A DNA stretch of 64,000 nt from Aureibaculum algae (GCF_006065315.1 NZ_CP040749.1:4920001-4984000), one strand, 5' to 3'. Positions 44,411 to 54,914 are shown, counted from the stretch's first letter. Translations and numbers: made by a program. Notes: generated from the letters alone by a model not told the origin.

Positions 44411-44656
44411 ATTAAAAAGAGGAATATTCGCATACTTAGGCTCACTCTATTTCTTTTGATTTCTTGTAAAGAATTTAAAAATAGAGTGTAATGGAATCTT
44501 AACTTTTGGTACAGATAGAGATGAGAATACGAAAGCAGATTTCCTTACCACAATCGCTTTTATGTAACTCTAGAAGGCAAAGGAATGGGAATCAATGCTC
44601 TATGGGATGATTTTGGAATTGAAAATTTGAAAAAATTTAAGTTATATAACAACTAA
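44411..44656 (+). pseudogene. decayed small lipoprotein gene with frameshifts
   Basis: No intact ORF is present, but coding-like pieces join across frames. One is an N-terminal lipoprotein signal (IKKRNIRILRLTLFLLISC, then KEFKNRV stop) with no ATG. The second is KIECNGILTFGTDRDE in a second frame. The third is YESRFPYHNRFYVTLEGKG, continuing MGINALWDDFGIENLKKFKL to a TAA at 44654-44656, in a third frame. Two frameshifts and a missing start codon indicate a gene remnant. This stretch accounts for most of the 364-bp gap between the short lipoprotein ORF and the DUF3592 gene. Confidence 0.5.
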
Positions 44657-44667
44657 CACATACCACC

Positions 44668-45165
44668 ATGGATTTCTTTGCATCACTTACCCAATCACAA
44701 ATAGCAGGTATTATTTTACAATTGGTGGTATTGCCTTTTCTATTTATGGCCTTGCGACGTTGGGGGTGGGCAAAACAATCTGTTCAATGGCCCAAGGTTA
44801 AGGGAGAAGTAGCAAAAAGCCTTGATTTTCCACTTTCAAAGATAATCGACTTTTTATATACATATGAAATCAAAGGTATTACCTACCAAGGAACGAAACC
44901 TTTTTTTGCAAATTCATTTAAAAATTTTAAAAAAAAGAAGACTTCAGAATTAATGGAAAAGTATACCAAGGGAACGGAAGTTGTTGTTTTCTATAATCCT
45001 TCAAACCATAAAATATCAACATTAGAACCTGGTAGAAAAGATGGTATAATAGGTGCTTTAATAGTATTAATTCTACTTTTTTTATTAGGATTTATGGCAT
45101 ACAGTAATCCTTATTTAATAACAGAAATCATGGATTACTTTCAAAATTTATCCTCTAACTCGTAA
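44668..45165 (+). CDS. DUF3592-type membrane protein
   Basis: 165 aa. A membrane segment near residues 10-28 is followed by a beta-rich extracytoplasmic domain (WPKVKGEVAKSLDFPL, then YTYEIKGITYQGTKPFF and TEVVVFYNPSNHKISTL, the DUF3592 YNPxxP-like motif). A second membrane segment is at ~132-150. Function is unknown. It is followed 11 bp later by a large T9SS-secreted protein gene. Confidence 0.82.
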   Translation: MDFFASLTQSQIAGIILQLVVLPFLFMALRRWGWAKQSVQWPKVKGEVAKSLDFPLSKIIDFLYTYEIKGITYQGTKPFFANSFKNFKKKKTSELMEKYTKGTEVVVFYNPSNHKISTLEPGRKDGIIGALIVLILLFLLGFMAYSNPYLITEIMDYFQNLSSNS

Positions 45166-45176
45166 ATGTATTAATC

Positions 45177-48023
45177 ATGAAAAAAGCATTACTTCTATTT
45201 ACAATTTTATGTACCTCATTATTAACGTTTTCGCAAACCACTTATGTTGTGAATACTACAGACGATTTCCCAGATGACAATTTAAACGACGTCATTTGTG
45301 CCGATAAAAACGGGAATTGCACGTTTAGAGCGGCTCTTCAAAATGCCAACAAAACAAGTAATAAGGATATCGTTAACTTTAATATTTCAGGCTCTGCACC
45401 TTTTACAATTGAAATAACTGAAGATATTCTACCCGATATTTTACAACCTATATTAATAGATGGCCGTACGCAACCACAATATGCAACTAATCACACCCCT
45501 GTTATAGAAATATCAAATGCTTTTCTACAATATTCAAATGGCATCAAGCTCATTGGAAACTCTTCAGGTAGTGAACTATATGGTCTTTGTGTTGTTAATT
45601 TTGCAAGAATGACGCAATATCCATATAGCTTTGGTTATGGAATAATTAGTAGTACAGCAAATCATATTATACAATCGAATTATATAGGTTTACGAGCAGA
45701 TGGCAAAACCATAGGTGGTAATACAGGAGGCGGTTTATCTTTAGGGTATCTCGGCGGACACCTAATAGGCGGAACACAACCTTTTCAAGGAAATGTTATT
45801 TCAGGTAATCCTGCTTTTGGACTCAATATATCCGGCTCATCACTAAATTCATTTCAATCATCCAATAATATAATTCAAGGGAATTTAATAGGTACGGATG
45901 CCACAGGCACATTAAACAGAGGAAATAAATTCAATGTCCAGATAGTAGATTCGTACAATAACATTTTAGGTGGTCACACTCCACAGGCACGAAATATTAT
46001 TTCTGGAGCAAACGCAACTAACGATACTACAGTTGGAACTGGCATAGCAATAACCGGAACACAGTCTTATAACAATGCAATAATAGGAAATTATATTGGC
46101 ACAGATATTACAGGAACTAAATCCATACCTAATGTTAGAGGGGGTATTCTAATTTTATTTGGAGCCAATACCAATCGAATTGGAACAGATGGCCCGGGTG
46201 AAGGAAATGTAATATCAGGAAACGGACAATATGGAATCTATCTTCAAGGAGGAGTAGCAGACCCTGTAGCTTCTAATCTTATCAGAGGAAATTATATAGG
46301 TGTTGATGCTACTGGAAATGCAGCATTGCCAAACTCAATAGGTATCATGATGCTTACAGGAGAAAACAATAATAATAGTATTGGCGGAACAACAGCTAAT
46401 TCAAAAAATATTATTTCTGGAAACACAAATGATGGAATAACCATTCTTAGTGGTAAAAACAACCAAATTATTGGAAATTATATTGGAACAAATGCTTTGG
46501 GTACAACTGCCATACCTAATTATACGGGTATTTATTTAGAAGACAGTAATACTATTATTGGAGGACAAGCAGTAGGTAATAGAAATATTATATCTGGTAA
46601 TACTATAGGAATTGAAATTTCAGAAAGTACATCGAGCGGATCTTCGGTAATAGGAAATTACATTGGTTTAAATGCCTCAGGTATTGGAGCTTTACCAAAC
46701 GCAACAGGAATATCATTAAAATCTTCATCCACAAATAGTACTATTGGAGGTGCAAATCCTATGGATAAAAATATTATTTCTGGTAACACCAGTTATGGAA
46801 TTTCTGCTTTAGGAACTTCACACACGATTCAAAACAATTTCATCGGATTAAATCCTGAAGGTACTGCAGTAATTAAAAATGGAATAGAAGGTATGAGATT
46901 TTCTGGAGCGTTAACCAATACTAAAGTTTCAGAAAATACAATTTCAGGGAATGGTACGGTTGCAAACCAAGCTGCAAATGTCAATTTTATTGCTGCAACT
47001 GATGTGCATTTTTTTAATAACAATGTAGGAACCTTACCTGATGGTAATACGGCATTAGTAAATCTTGGTATTGGTATTATATTAAATGGGAGTAGCAATA
47101 ATAAAATTGGAGGAAGTACTCCAAATGAAGGCAACATTATTGGAAGCCATAACATAAATGGCCTCCATATTATTGCTGGTTCAAGTAATAATACTATTGA
47201 TTATAATAAAATTGGTGTCGGAACAGATGGAACTACAAATATTGGAAATGGTTCACATGGTATTGTAATTTCTGGCAACAATACAGATAATAAAATCGTA
47301 AATAATACAATAGCAAACAATAAAAAAGGCGTTGAGTTGAATCCAACGATAGGTGTTGCAACGAAAGTGAAGATTTCAAAAAACAGTATTTATAATAATT
47401 CGGTTTTAGGAATTGATTTAATAGGTACTACAGCAAATGATGTAGATGATCTTGATACAGGAGTTAACAACCTTCAAAATTCTCCCGAAATAAGTGCTAT
47501 AAATTATTTGGGAAATGTGAGTGTTGAAGTTACTTACAATGTGCCAAGTGCGGTAACCAATTCCGCTTATCCGCTTACGGTAGAGTTTTTTGGATCAGAT
47601 AATGGTCAAGGTAAGAAATATATTAGTTCAGATATTTATACACTACCTGGAGACAAAACTGTAACCCTGAGCCTTCCTAATAGTTTTGAACAGAACGATT
47701 ACAACAACATTGTTGCCACCGCAACCGATGAAAACGGAAACACCTCTGAATTTGGAACCTCAGTCAACTATTCATTAGGAATTTCACCAATTGTGAGTAA
47801 TAGTCTTAAAATATTCCCTAACCCAACACGAGATATTATAACTATACAATCTAATGCCAATGAAACACTTACGATTGATGTCTTTGACGTTTATGGGAGA
47901 AATGTATTGAATAAAAAATCAGCAAACACAATGAATGTATCCTCTTTAGCATCAGGCGTTTATTTATTAAAAATTAAAGATGAAAATGGTGGTGTTACCT
48001 CAGCAAAAATAATAAAACAATAA
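45177..48023 (+). CDS. secreted right-handed beta-helix protein with T9SS type A sorting domain
   Basis: 948 aa with signal peptide (1-20, ending LTFSQ). After a CSLREA-like start (ADKNGNCTFRAALQNANK, about 44-61) come more than ten beta-helix turns built on the motif IGG...NIISGN...GI.I...NYIGT..., a recurring 40-70-residue period. A later CARDB/cadherin-like section (about 790-860) precedes the C-terminal ~80-residue T9SS type A domain (KIFPNPTRDIITIQS to SAKIIKQ). It is exported and surface-attached by T9SS. Such helices often bind polysaccharide or act as adhesins; no catalytic residues were identified. Confidence 0.9.
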   Translation: MKKALLLFTILCTSLLTFSQTTYVVNTTDDFPDDNLNDVICADKNGNCTFRAALQNANKTSNKDIVNFNISGSAPFTIEITEDILPDILQPILIDGRTQPQYATNHTPVIEISNAFLQYSNGIKLIGNSSGSELYGLCVVNFARMTQYPYSFGYGIISSTANHIIQSNYIGLRADGKTIGGNTGGGLSLGYLGGHLIGGTQPFQGNVISGNPAFGLNISGSSLNSFQSSNNIIQGNLIGTDATGTLNRGNKFNVQIVDSYNNILGGHTPQARNIISGANATNDTTVGTGIAITGTQSYNNAIIGNYIGTDITGTKSIPNVRGGILILFGANTNRIGTDGPGEGNVISGNGQYGIYLQGGVADPVASNLIRGNYIGVDATGNAALPNSIGIMMLTGENNNNSIGGTTANSKNIISGNTNDGITILSGKNNQIIGNYIGTNALGTTAIPNYTGIYLEDSNTIIGGQAVGNRNIISGNTIGIEISESTSSGSSVIGNYIGLNASGIGALPNATGISLKSSSTNSTIGGANPMDKNIISGNTSYGISALGTSHTIQNNFIGLNPEGTAVIKNGIEGMRFSGALTNTKVSENTISGNGTVANQAANVNFIAATDVHFFNNNVGTLPDGNTALVNLGIGIILNGSSNNKIGGSTPNEGNIIGSHNINGLHIIAGSSNNTIDYNKIGVGTDGTTNIGNGSHGIVISGNNTDNKIVNNTIANNKKGVELNPTIGVATKVKISKNSIYNNSVLGIDLIGTTANDVDDLDTGVNNLQNSPEISAINYLGNVSVEVTYNVPSAVTNSAYPLTVEFFGSDNGQGKKYISSDIYTLPGDKTVTLSLPNSFEQNDYNNIVATATDENGNTSEFGTSVNYSLGISPIVSNSLKIFPNPTRDIITIQSNANETLTIDVFDVYGRNVLNKKSANTMNVSSLASGVYLLKIKDENGGVTSAKIIKQ

Positions 48024-48034
48024 ATCCTCATATC

Positions 48035-48958
48035 ATGAAAAATATCCTATTTATTCTGATGCTATTATCAATTCAGGCAGTTTGCGGCCAAACACCTGAG
48101 CAACAAAAAATGATAGAAAAAGCTGAAAGAATGCAAGATAGTATTATGAACACCCCAGAAATGAAAGCCATGATAAAACAGATGGAAAGCATCGAAAAAG
48201 CACAGAAATCAGCTTTTCAAACTGAAACGAAAACTATCCCTAAGGGTAAAGCTAATTATGATAAGTATTTGACAAACACACTATCAAGCAATAACAACAA
48301 AAAGCTTAAAGGATGGAATAATGGCGTAGCAGACCTCGTTTTTGATTATAATTATGACGTAAGAAACGATAAAGTAGTATCGGTTAAAGTAGGAATTATT
48401 AAAGCTGACGGAACTATTGAATTAAATCCTATAAATAAGCTCCCAATATTAAAACCATTACATAACTATAAGAATAGTAATAGGTTTTTTGACATTCATA
48501 ATGCTGATGTTTATCAATTTAAAAATGAGAATGCAGGCTTTAAAATGAATTCATATTTATCCGTGCAGCAAAATAATATTAAAATTGGAACTTTTACCAT
48601 TGGAAATTCGGCGAAAGTTACTCGAAACCTATTAACACCAGGAGATTTATATTTCGGTGATGAAGGATATATGCTATCATGGGTTTATGTTGAAGAGGCT
48701 TGTGCAATAAGGGCAAATGAAAATTGGAAAGGAGATTTAGGCAATACAGGTACTCCATTAATTGTTGAAACCAATGTTGTTTATGATCTAAGTTTAAAGT
48801 CTGGCTGGAATTTGGTTAAAACTGAGATTATAGGGGCATATCAATTTCCAAATGCTCCAGAAGAAGATAGGTCTCGTTTCAAAAAGCATAATCATACTGT
48901 AATTGCAGAAATACCAAAAGATGCGACCTATTTCTTTAGGTCTGCCGAACACTACTAA
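48035..48958 (+). CDS. secreted protein of unknown family
   Basis: 307 aa with signal peptide (1-19, ending AVCGQ). A Met/Glu/Lys-rich amphipathic helix (about 20-65, EQQKMIEKAERMQDSIM and MKAMIKQMESIEKAQKS) is followed by a beta-rich domain with no motif I recognise. It lies 11 bp after the beta-helix gene and 20 bp before a lipoprotein gene, so the three are probably one transcript. No enzyme function can be proposed. Confidence 0.75.
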   Translation: MKNILFILMLLSIQAVCGQTPEQQKMIEKAERMQDSIMNTPEMKAMIKQMESIEKAQKSAFQTETKTIPKGKANYDKYLTNTLSSNNNKKLKGWNNGVADLVFDYNYDVRNDKVVSVKVGIIKADGTIELNPINKLPILKPLHNYKNSNRFFDIHNADVYQFKNENAGFKMNSYLSVQQNNIKIGTFTIGNSAKVTRNLLTPGDLYFGDEGYMLSWVYVEEACAIRANENWKGDLGNTGTPLIVETNVVYDLSLKSGWNLVKTEIIGAYQFPNAPEEDRSRFKKHNHTVIAEIPKDATYFFRSAEHY

Positions 48959-48978
48959 TTTTTTTAAAAAGATATAAA

Positions 48979-49557
48979 ATGAAAAACATAAAAATCCATA
49001 TACTAATGGTCTTATTTTCCATTCTTATAGTCGCTTGTAATTACAAAGAAAACAATACAAACAGAGCTCAAAATGAGATAACCGAGAAAAGTGAATTGCC
49101 AGAAAAATCATCCGATATAAATTCGCCTTGTGAACTTTTTACGATGGATGATGTAAAAAGTATATTTACAGTAACGGACCTCCCAATAGAGATTAAAGAT
49201 GTGGTTTATACCTATCCTACTTGTATTTATAAATGGGAAGATGGCAAAGTTAACTGGACAAAATCAATAGCTGGTCAAGAAATTAAAGGAAATACACCCA
49301 GTGAGGTTTTAATTGTTATGATAAAAAAGGCGAACGAGGCCATGTTTAAACAATCTACATCAATTTACAAACAACCACAAGTAATTTCAAATTTAGGTTC
49401 AAAAGCAGTTTGGGATTCTAGAATTTCTCAATTAACTTTTCTTTCCAATACCTATATGTTTCATGTACATGTCAAAGCGTCAAACATCGATAATGAAAAC
49501 AAAGAAAAAGCCATAAAAGTTTCTAAGTTAATAATTGAAAAACTTCGTGGTTTTTAA
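48979..49557 (+). CDS. lipoprotein, unknown function
   Basis: 192 aa. The lipobox ends the signal at VAC (Cys about 21, SILIVAC). An Asn/Glu-rich linker is followed by a compact domain with CELFTMDDVKSIFTV and PTCIYKW, a Cys-flanked arrangement seen in small periplasmic lipoproteins that lack assigned function. It is the last gene of the run starting at 42473. The following ~280 bp (49558-49840) hold no gene I can support. Confidence 0.75.
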   Translation: MKNIKIHILMVLFSILIVACNYKENNTNRAQNEITEKSELPEKSSDINSPCELFTMDDVKSIFTVTDLPIEIKDVVYTYPTCIYKWEDGKVNWTKSIAGQEIKGNTPSEVLIVMIKKANEAMFKQSTSIYKQPQVISNLGSKAVWDSRISQLTFLSNTYMFHVHVKASNIDNENKEKAIKVSKLIIEKLRGF

Positions 49558-49785
49558 AGGAATTGCGTAAACTAAAAACAAGGAAATAAAAAAGCAAAAA
49601 AATTGCTAAAAATCAATTCTATATAAAGTCAAATCGTAACTGCAAAAACATAAAACATCAGAAAAATTGAAAACCTTAAATAAACAGTAACAAAACATTA
49701 TTTTATACAAAAGTGCTGGCAACACTAGTCTCAACTGAAAGAAAGCTCAAGGTTAATGATTGAAAAAATTATCTAAATTTTAAGA

Positions 49786-49813
49786 TTGTTACTTTGGTAA
49801 ATTTATATATTTG
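49786..49813 (+). promoter_or_regulatory. promoter of small outer-membrane protein gene
   Basis: TTG at 49786-49788 and TATATTTG at 49806-49813 with 17 nt between, 28 nt before the ATG. Spacing is slightly short for the Bacteroidota consensus. Confidence 0.55.
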
Positions 49814-49840
49814 CAGTACAAAACAGAAAAATTCTAAACT

Positions 49841-50350
49841 ATGAAAATTATTAAAAAGTTAGTCCTAACACTTGCCTTAATAGGTGGTATTGGTTCAATG
49901 AGTGCACAAGTAGCTATAGGTGGTGGAGTTGGTTATAATGAAAGAGTTAGTGGTCCCGGAGTTGTAGTAAAGGCAGAAATTGACGTTATGGATAATATCT
50001 CAATTTCACCAAGTGTTTCTTATTTTGCAGGTAGTAAAATATACGGCTACTCAAGAAACTTATTTGCTGTTGATGCCAATGGACATTATAAAATTGAAGT
50101 AATGATGGATGAGTTAGATGTATATCCATTAGCTGGTTTAAACTATTCAAGCTACAGCTATGGTGATTATAGATATGGAGATGAATCTATTAATGAGTAT
50201 AAAGTATCAGGTAATAGTCTAGGCCTAAACATAGGTGGTGGTGGTAGATGGAAATTTGCAGACCAACTAAGTGTTTTTGCAGAATTAAAATATGTGGTAA
50301 GCAACTATAGTCATGCTGTTTTTGCAGGTGGCGTTTTATATCAATTCTAG
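49841..50350 (+). CDS. small outer-membrane beta-barrel protein
   Basis: 169 aa with signal peptide (1-22, ending GSMSAQ). About eight amphipathic strands rich in Gly/Tyr (VAIGGGVGYNE, YPLAGLNYSSYSYGDYRYG, LGLNIGGGGRWKF) end in FAGGVLYQF, with the C-terminal Phe typical of barrel insertion. It resembles small OmpW/OmpA-type barrels. The gene stands alone with its own promoter and strong terminator, suggesting high, independent expression. Confidence 0.85.
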   Translation: MKIIKKLVLTLALIGGIGSMSAQVAIGGGVGYNERVSGPGVVVKAEIDVMDNISISPSVSYFAGSKIYGYSRNLFAVDANGHYKIEVMMDELDVYPLAGLNYSSYSYGDYRYGDESINEYKVSGNSLGLNIGGGGRWKFADQLSVFAELKYVVSNYSHAVFAGGVLYQF

Positions 50351-50371
50351 AAATACCTCATTTTAAATTAT

Positions 50372-50405
50372 AAAAAAAGAGCCCATTCAAATGGGCTCTT
50401 TTTTT
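50372..50405. terminator. bidirectional terminator after small barrel gene
   Basis: Arm with AGAGCCCAT, loop TCAA, arm ATGGGCTCT, flanked by A7 and T7. A textbook rho-independent terminator. Confidence 0.93.
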
Positions 50406-50688
50406 ATTTTAGAAAATACCGTTTAAGCAGAATTCAAAAAAACCTAGTAAACTTCAAGGCTCACGGAATTAATGTTATTTTAAATGATTGTTTATCAGTA
50501 TTTTACATATTAAATAAATGTTAAGCAATTAACATTTACACCTTTATTTGTTAAAAACTTATCGAGTTTTGTTTATAATTTTGACTTTGTTTCTTCATCA
50601 AAAAAAACAATCTTTGTAACATACCGTCTGTGCCAACAGTTTCCAATAGCGTACTACCAGCACCATAATATTCTAAATATATTTAAAA
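50406..50688 (+). promoter_or_regulatory. nrdBA upstream region with -7 box at 50576-50583
   Basis: A 338-bp gap precedes nrdB (the first part is the terminator). TAATTTTG at 50576-50583 fits the -7 consensus; the nearest TTTG (50547-50550) is 25 nt upstream, a loose spacing. A start near it would leave ~100 nt of leader, long for this genome. I found no ORF and no recognisable riboswitch or NrdR-type box. Confidence 0.4.
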
Positions 50689-51660
50689 ATGCAACAAGAA
50701 GAGCCAATTTTACAGCCCAACGATAATAGATTTGTAATTTTTCCAATTCAACATCCAGACCTATGGGAATGGTATAAATTACAACAAGCAAGTATATGGA
50801 CAGCTGAAGAAATTGATTTAGAAAAAGATGTGCATGACTGGAATAATAAGCTTACTGAAGACGAAAGATATTTTATAAAACACGTTTTGGCATTCTTTGC
50901 TGCTTCTGATGGAATTGTAAACGAAAACTTAGCAGAAAACTTTGTGTCTGAAGTACAATACACGGAAGCTAAATTCTTTTATGGCTTTCAGATAATGATG
51001 GAAAACATCCATTCTGAGGTGTATTCTTTACTTATAGACACGTATGTAAAAGATGAAAAAGAAAAAGATCAATTATTTAGAGCCATTGAGGTTTTTCCAG
51101 CCATTAGAGACAAAGCACAATGGGCATTAAAATGGATTGATAGTCCAAGTTTTGCAGAACGTCTAATCGCTTTTGCCGCTGTTGAAGGTATATTCTTTTC
51201 TGGTAGTTTTTGCTCAATATTTTGGATGAAAAAAAGAGGTCTTCTACCTGGTCTTACCTTCTCAAATGAACTTATTTCTAGAGATGAAGGTATGCATTGT
51301 GATTTTGCCGTGCACTTGCATAACAATCATATGGTAAATAAAGTGCCAAAAGAAAGAATTACAGAAATACTCTGTGACGCTCTTACTATTGAAAGAAGTT
51401 TTATTACGGAATCTCTTCCTGTAAGTCTTATCGGAATGAATTCAAAATTAATGACCGAATACTTAGAGTTTGTAACAGACAGGCTTTTAGTAGAATTTGG
51501 ATGTGAAAAAGTATACAATTCAGTAAACCCATTTGATTTCATGGAAATGATTTCTCTAGAAGGAAAAACCAATTTCTTTGAGAAAAAAGTATCTGAATAT
51601 CAAAAAGCTGGTGTAAAATCTGGAGGTACCGGAAGCATCAGTTTTGATGCTGATTTTTAA
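50689..51660 (+). CDS. nrdB: ribonucleotide reductase class Ia, beta (R2) subunit
   Basis: 323 aa. Di-iron ligands: D74 in [11 protein letters not shown]105 and H108 in [10 protein letters not shown], and later Glu residues plus EGMH. The radical-bearing Tyr is Y112, seven residues after E105, as E115/Y122 in E. coli R2. The [13 protein letters not shown] segment and the C-terminal SFDADF tail resemble eukaryotic R2, as is common in Bacteroidota. The tail docks to NrdA, encoded 47 bp downstream. Confidence 0.96.
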   Translation: MQQEEPILQPNDNRFVIFPIQHPDLWEWYKLQQASIWTAEEIDLEKDVHDWNNKLTEDERYFIKHVLAFFAASDGIVNENLAENFVSEVQYTEAKFFYGFQIMMENIHSEVYSLLIDTYVKDEKEKDQLFRAIEVFPAIRDKAQWALKWIDSPSFAERLIAFAAVEGIFFSGSFCSIFWMKKRGLLPGLTFSNELISRDEGMHCDFAVHLHNNHMVNKVPKERITEILCDALTIERSFITESLPVSLIGMNSKLMTEYLEFVTDRLLVEFGCEKVYNSVNPFDFMEMISLEGKTNFFEKKVSEYQKAGVKSGGTGSISFDADF

Positions 51661-51707
51661 TCAAATAAACCTGTTACCAATTAATAACTAAATACCCAAA
51701 AATAACT

Positions 51708-54167
51708 ATGTATGTACTAAAAAGAGACGGAAAGAGAGAGCCTGTTATGTTTGACAAAATTACCGCAAGGGTAAAAAAAATGTGTTATGGATTAAACAAA
51801 TTAGTTGATCCTGTAAAAGTTGCCATGCGTGTTATTGAAGGTCTTTACGACGGAGTTTCTACTTCTGAGTTAGACAATTTAGCAGCTGAAATTGCAGCTA
51901 CAATGACCATTCAACATCCTGACTATGCTAAATTAGCTGCCAGGATAGCCGTTTCTAACTTACATAAAAACACTAAAAAGTCATTTTCTGAAACAATGAC
52001 GGACTTATATCTATATGTAAATCCACGTACGGGTAAAAAAGGACCAATGATTGCTGATGATGTCTATAAAGTCATACAAGACAATGCTGAAAAGTTAGAT
52101 TCTACTATTATCTATAATCGCGATTTTAACTATGACTTTTTTGGGTTTAAAACGTTAGAAAGATCCTACTTATTAAAAGTTAATGGGAAAATAATTGAGC
52201 GTCCTCAACATATGTTAATGCGTGTATCTATTGGTATTCACCTAGATGATATTGATGCGGCAATTGAGACGTATGAGCTTATGAGTAAAAAATATTTTAC
52301 GCATGCAACTCCTACATTATTTAATGCAGGTACACCAAAACCGCAAATGTCATCTTGTTTTTTACTTCAAATTAAAGAAGATAGTATTGACGGTATATAT
52401 GATACTCTAAAACAAACGGCTAGTATCTCGCAATCTGCCGGAGGTATTGGTTTATCTTTACATAATGTGAGAGCAACAGGTTCATATATAAGAGGCACAA
52501 ATGGTACTTCTAATGGCATCGTACCTATGCTTCGTGTGTTTAATGATACTGCAAGATATGTAGATCAAGGTGGAGGGAAAAGAAAAGGATCTTTTGCCAT
52601 GTATTTAGAACCTTGGCATGCCGATATTTTTGATTTTTTAGATTTAAAAAAGAACCACGGTAAAGAAGAAATGCGTGCTCGCGATTTATTCTATGCTATG
52701 TGGATACCAGATTTATTCATGAAACGTGTACAAGAAGATGGTGAATGGACTTTAATGTGCCCCAATGAATGTCCTCATTTATTTGATACCTATGGTGATG
52801 AATTTGAGAAACTATATGAAGGTTATGAAAAAGTTGGTAAAGGAAGAAAAACAATACAGGCTCGCGATTTATGGGAGAAAATATTAGAATCTCAAATTGA
52901 GACTGGTACGCCATATATGTTATATAAAGATGCGGTTAATAGAAAATCAAATCAAAAGAATTTAGGGGTTATCCGCTCTTCAAACTTATGTACTGAGATT
53001 ATGGAATATACAGCAAAAGATGAAGTTGCTGTATGTAATTTGGCATCTATAGCCATGCCTATGTTTATTAGTGAAAATGCAGAAGGACAGAAATATTTTA
53101 ACCATAAAAAGTTATTTGACGTTACCAAAAAAGCAACTAGAAATCTGGACACTGTTATTGATAGAAATTATTATCCTGTAAAAGAAGCGGAGAATTCAAA
53201 TTTTCGTCATAGACCTATCGGTTTAGGTATTCAAGGATTAGCAGATGCTTTTATTATGTTACGGATGCCGTTTACATCTGATGAAGCAAAACAACTCAAT
53301 CAAGATATTTTTGAAACACTTTATTTTGCTGCAGTAACCTCATCTATGGAAATTGCTAAAGCGAAAGGACCCTATTCAACATTTAAAGGCTCTCCAATGT
53401 CAGAAGGTGAATTCCAATTTAACATGTGGAATATTTCTGAAGATGATCTTAGTGGTAATTGGGATTGGAAAAAATTACGTAAAAACGTTATAAAACATGG
53501 TGTGCGTAACTCACTATTGGTTGCTCCAATGCCAACAGCATCTACTTCTCAAATATTAGGAAACAATGAAGCTTTTGAACCTTATACTTCTAATATTTAT
53601 ACACGTAGAGTACTTTCAGGTGAATTTATTGTTGTGAACAAACACTTACTGGAAGATTTGGTTGAACTTAATCTTTGGGACAACGAAATGAAAGAAAGTA
53701 TTATGAGAGCGAATGGTTCCGTACAACACATTGAAGCAATTCCTCAAGAGCTGAAAGACTTATACAAAACCGTTTGGGAGTTAAGTATGAAAGATATTAT
53801 AGATATGGCTCGTCAAAGAGGTTATTTTATAGACCAATCACAATCTTTAAATCTTTTCTTAAAAGATCCAGATTATGGTAAATTGACTTCAATGCATTAT
53901 TACGCATGGAAATCTGGTTTAAAAACAGGTATGTATTACCTTAGAACCAAATCTGCTGTAAATGCTACTCAGTTCACATTGAGTAACAGTAAAAAAGAGG
54001 AAATTAAAAAACCGCAAATTGCAGCTGTTGAAGCACCCGTAAATGTTGAAAAAGATCCATCTCCTTTAATAACAGATGACACTTCAATGACGGCTGAAGA
54101 ATATAAAGCAATGATTGCTTTGGCTAAAGAAAATGAAGGTGATGATTGTTTAATGTGCGGATCTTAA
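51708..54167 (+). CDS. nrdA: ribonucleotide reductase class Ia, alpha (R1) subunit
   Basis: 819 aa. The N-terminal ATP-cone (about 1-90, [16 protein letters not shown]) gives allosteric activity control. The catalytic barrel has [20 protein letters not shown] (first active-site Cys), [10 protein letters not shown] and [12 protein letters not shown] (radical Cys loop). The C-terminal swinging-arm pair is C814 and C817 in DDCLMCGS. With NrdB it makes deoxynucleotides aerobically. It has the eukaryote-like layout. A terminator follows at 54219-54253. Confidence 0.97.
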   Translation: MYVLKRDGKREPVMFDKITARVKKMCYGLNKLVDPVKVAMRVIEGLYDGVSTSELDNLAAEIAATMTIQHPDYAKLAARIAVSNLHKNTKKSFSETMTDLYLYVNPRTGKKGPMIADDVYKVIQDNAEKLDSTIIYNRDFNYDFFGFKTLERSYLLKVNGKIIERPQHMLMRVSIGIHLDDIDAAIETYELMSKKYFTHATPTLFNAGTPKPQMSSCFLLQIKEDSIDGIYDTLKQTASISQSAGGIGLSLHNVRATGSYIRGTNGTSNGIVPMLRVFNDTARYVDQGGGKRKGSFAMYLEPWHADIFDFLDLKKNHGKEEMRARDLFYAMWIPDLFMKRVQEDGEWTLMCPNECPHLFDTYGDEFEKLYEGYEKVGKGRKTIQARDLWEKILESQIETGTPYMLYKDAVNRKSNQKNLGVIRSSNLCTEIMEYTAKDEVAVCNLASIAMPMFISENAEGQKYFNHKKLFDVTKKATRNLDTVIDRNYYPVKEAENSNFRHRPIGLGIQGLADAFIMLRMPFTSDEAKQLNQDIFETLYFAAVTSSMEIAKAKGPYSTFKGSPMSEGEFQFNMWNISEDDLSGNWDWKKLRKNVIKHGVRNSLLVAPMPTASTSQILGNNEAFEPYTSNIYTRRVLSGEFIVVNKHLLEDLVELNLWDNEMKESIMRANGSVQHIEAIPQELKDLYKTVWELSMKDIIDMARQRGYFIDQSQSLNLFLKDPDYGKLTSMHYYAWKSGLKTGMYYLRTKSAVNATQFTLSNSKKEEIKKPQIAAVEAPVNVEKDPSPLITDDTSMTAEEYKAMIALAKENEGDDCLMCGS

Positions 54168-54218
54168 TAACATCTAACCACATATCAACTAGTTAATAAT
54201 AATAAAAAGAACTTTTAT

Positions 54219-54253
54219 AAAATCTCGAAACGTTATCTGTTTCGAGATTTTTT
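54219..54253. terminator. terminator after nrdA
   Basis: AAAATCTCGAAAC, 7-nt loop, GTTTCGAGATTTTTT: a 13-bp stem with T-run. Confidence 0.9.
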
Positions 54254-54317
54254 GTTTTTACGAAATAAGAGACTTAATGATGCGTTAAAACAATAACTAA
54301 TTTTTAGTTCAGCAGAA

Positions 54318-54833
54318 ATGGAAGTTTTAAACTACAAAAAATTTAGAGTAACTGACGAGATGTTTGCCAGCAAGGGTAAAAGATTTCTTAATTATTTAAT
54401 TGACCTAGGCTTTTTTTATGCATTGTTTATACTGTTAGGTGTTCTTTTATACATAATAGCTGAAATAACAGGCAGTGAAGGTCTTTATGACTTCCTTATT
54501 GAATTAGAAAACGTTAACCCGATTATTGACCGTTTACTAACTGCAGTTCTATTAGTTATATACTATACTATTTTAGAAAGCCTATCTCAGAAAACTATCG
54601 GTAAATTAATTACGAGAACCAAGGTTGTTCTTGAAAATGGAGAACGACCACCTTTCGAAGTATTTGTTAAACGTTCTTTATGTAGGATTATACCTTTTGA
54701 TCCCATTTCTTTTTTAGGTAAAAAAGGCTGGCACGATTCAATTTCTAAGACCTACGTTGTGGATGACAACGTATTTAATGAGCAAAAAAGGCAACATAAA
54801 AATTACCAAGAACTAGGTGCCCTAAATGAGTAA
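54318..54833 (+). CDS. RDD family membrane protein
   Basis: 171 aa. The RDD signature is reflected in GKRFLNYLIDLGFFYALFIL (Arg and Asp in the first helix). A second membrane helix is around 70-85, with ESLSQKTIGKLITRTKVV following, and a third conserved part is VKRSLCRIIPFDPISFL. Function of RDD proteins is unclear; transport has been proposed for some. It stands between nrdA and the Na/Pi cotransporter gene as a monocistronic unit. Confidence 0.88.
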   Translation: MEVLNYKKFRVTDEMFASKGKRFLNYLIDLGFFYALFILLGVLLYIIAEITGSEGLYDFLIELENVNPIIDRLLTAVLLVIYYTILESLSQKTIGKLITRTKVVLENGERPPFEVFVKRSLCRIIPFDPISFLGKKGWHDSISKTYVVDDNVFNEQKRQHKNYQELGALNE

Positions 54834-54914
54834 TCATACTTTTTAAAATATCGCCTGCATTATTTATTGTTTTTTTTCTTTAAATTTAACTACTATAATA
54901 GACGATTTAATTAA

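Noticed and set aside
46829..47155. 108-aa minus-strand ORF inside the beta-helix gene
   Set aside because: Antisense to the repeat region of a convincing T9SS protein; no independent start signal or family.
50406..50688. A riboswitch (for example cobalamin-type) in the nrdBA leader
   Set aside because: The leader is long enough for a control element, but I could not identify conserved riboswitch cores or strong stems; class Ia NrdAB does not need cobalamin.
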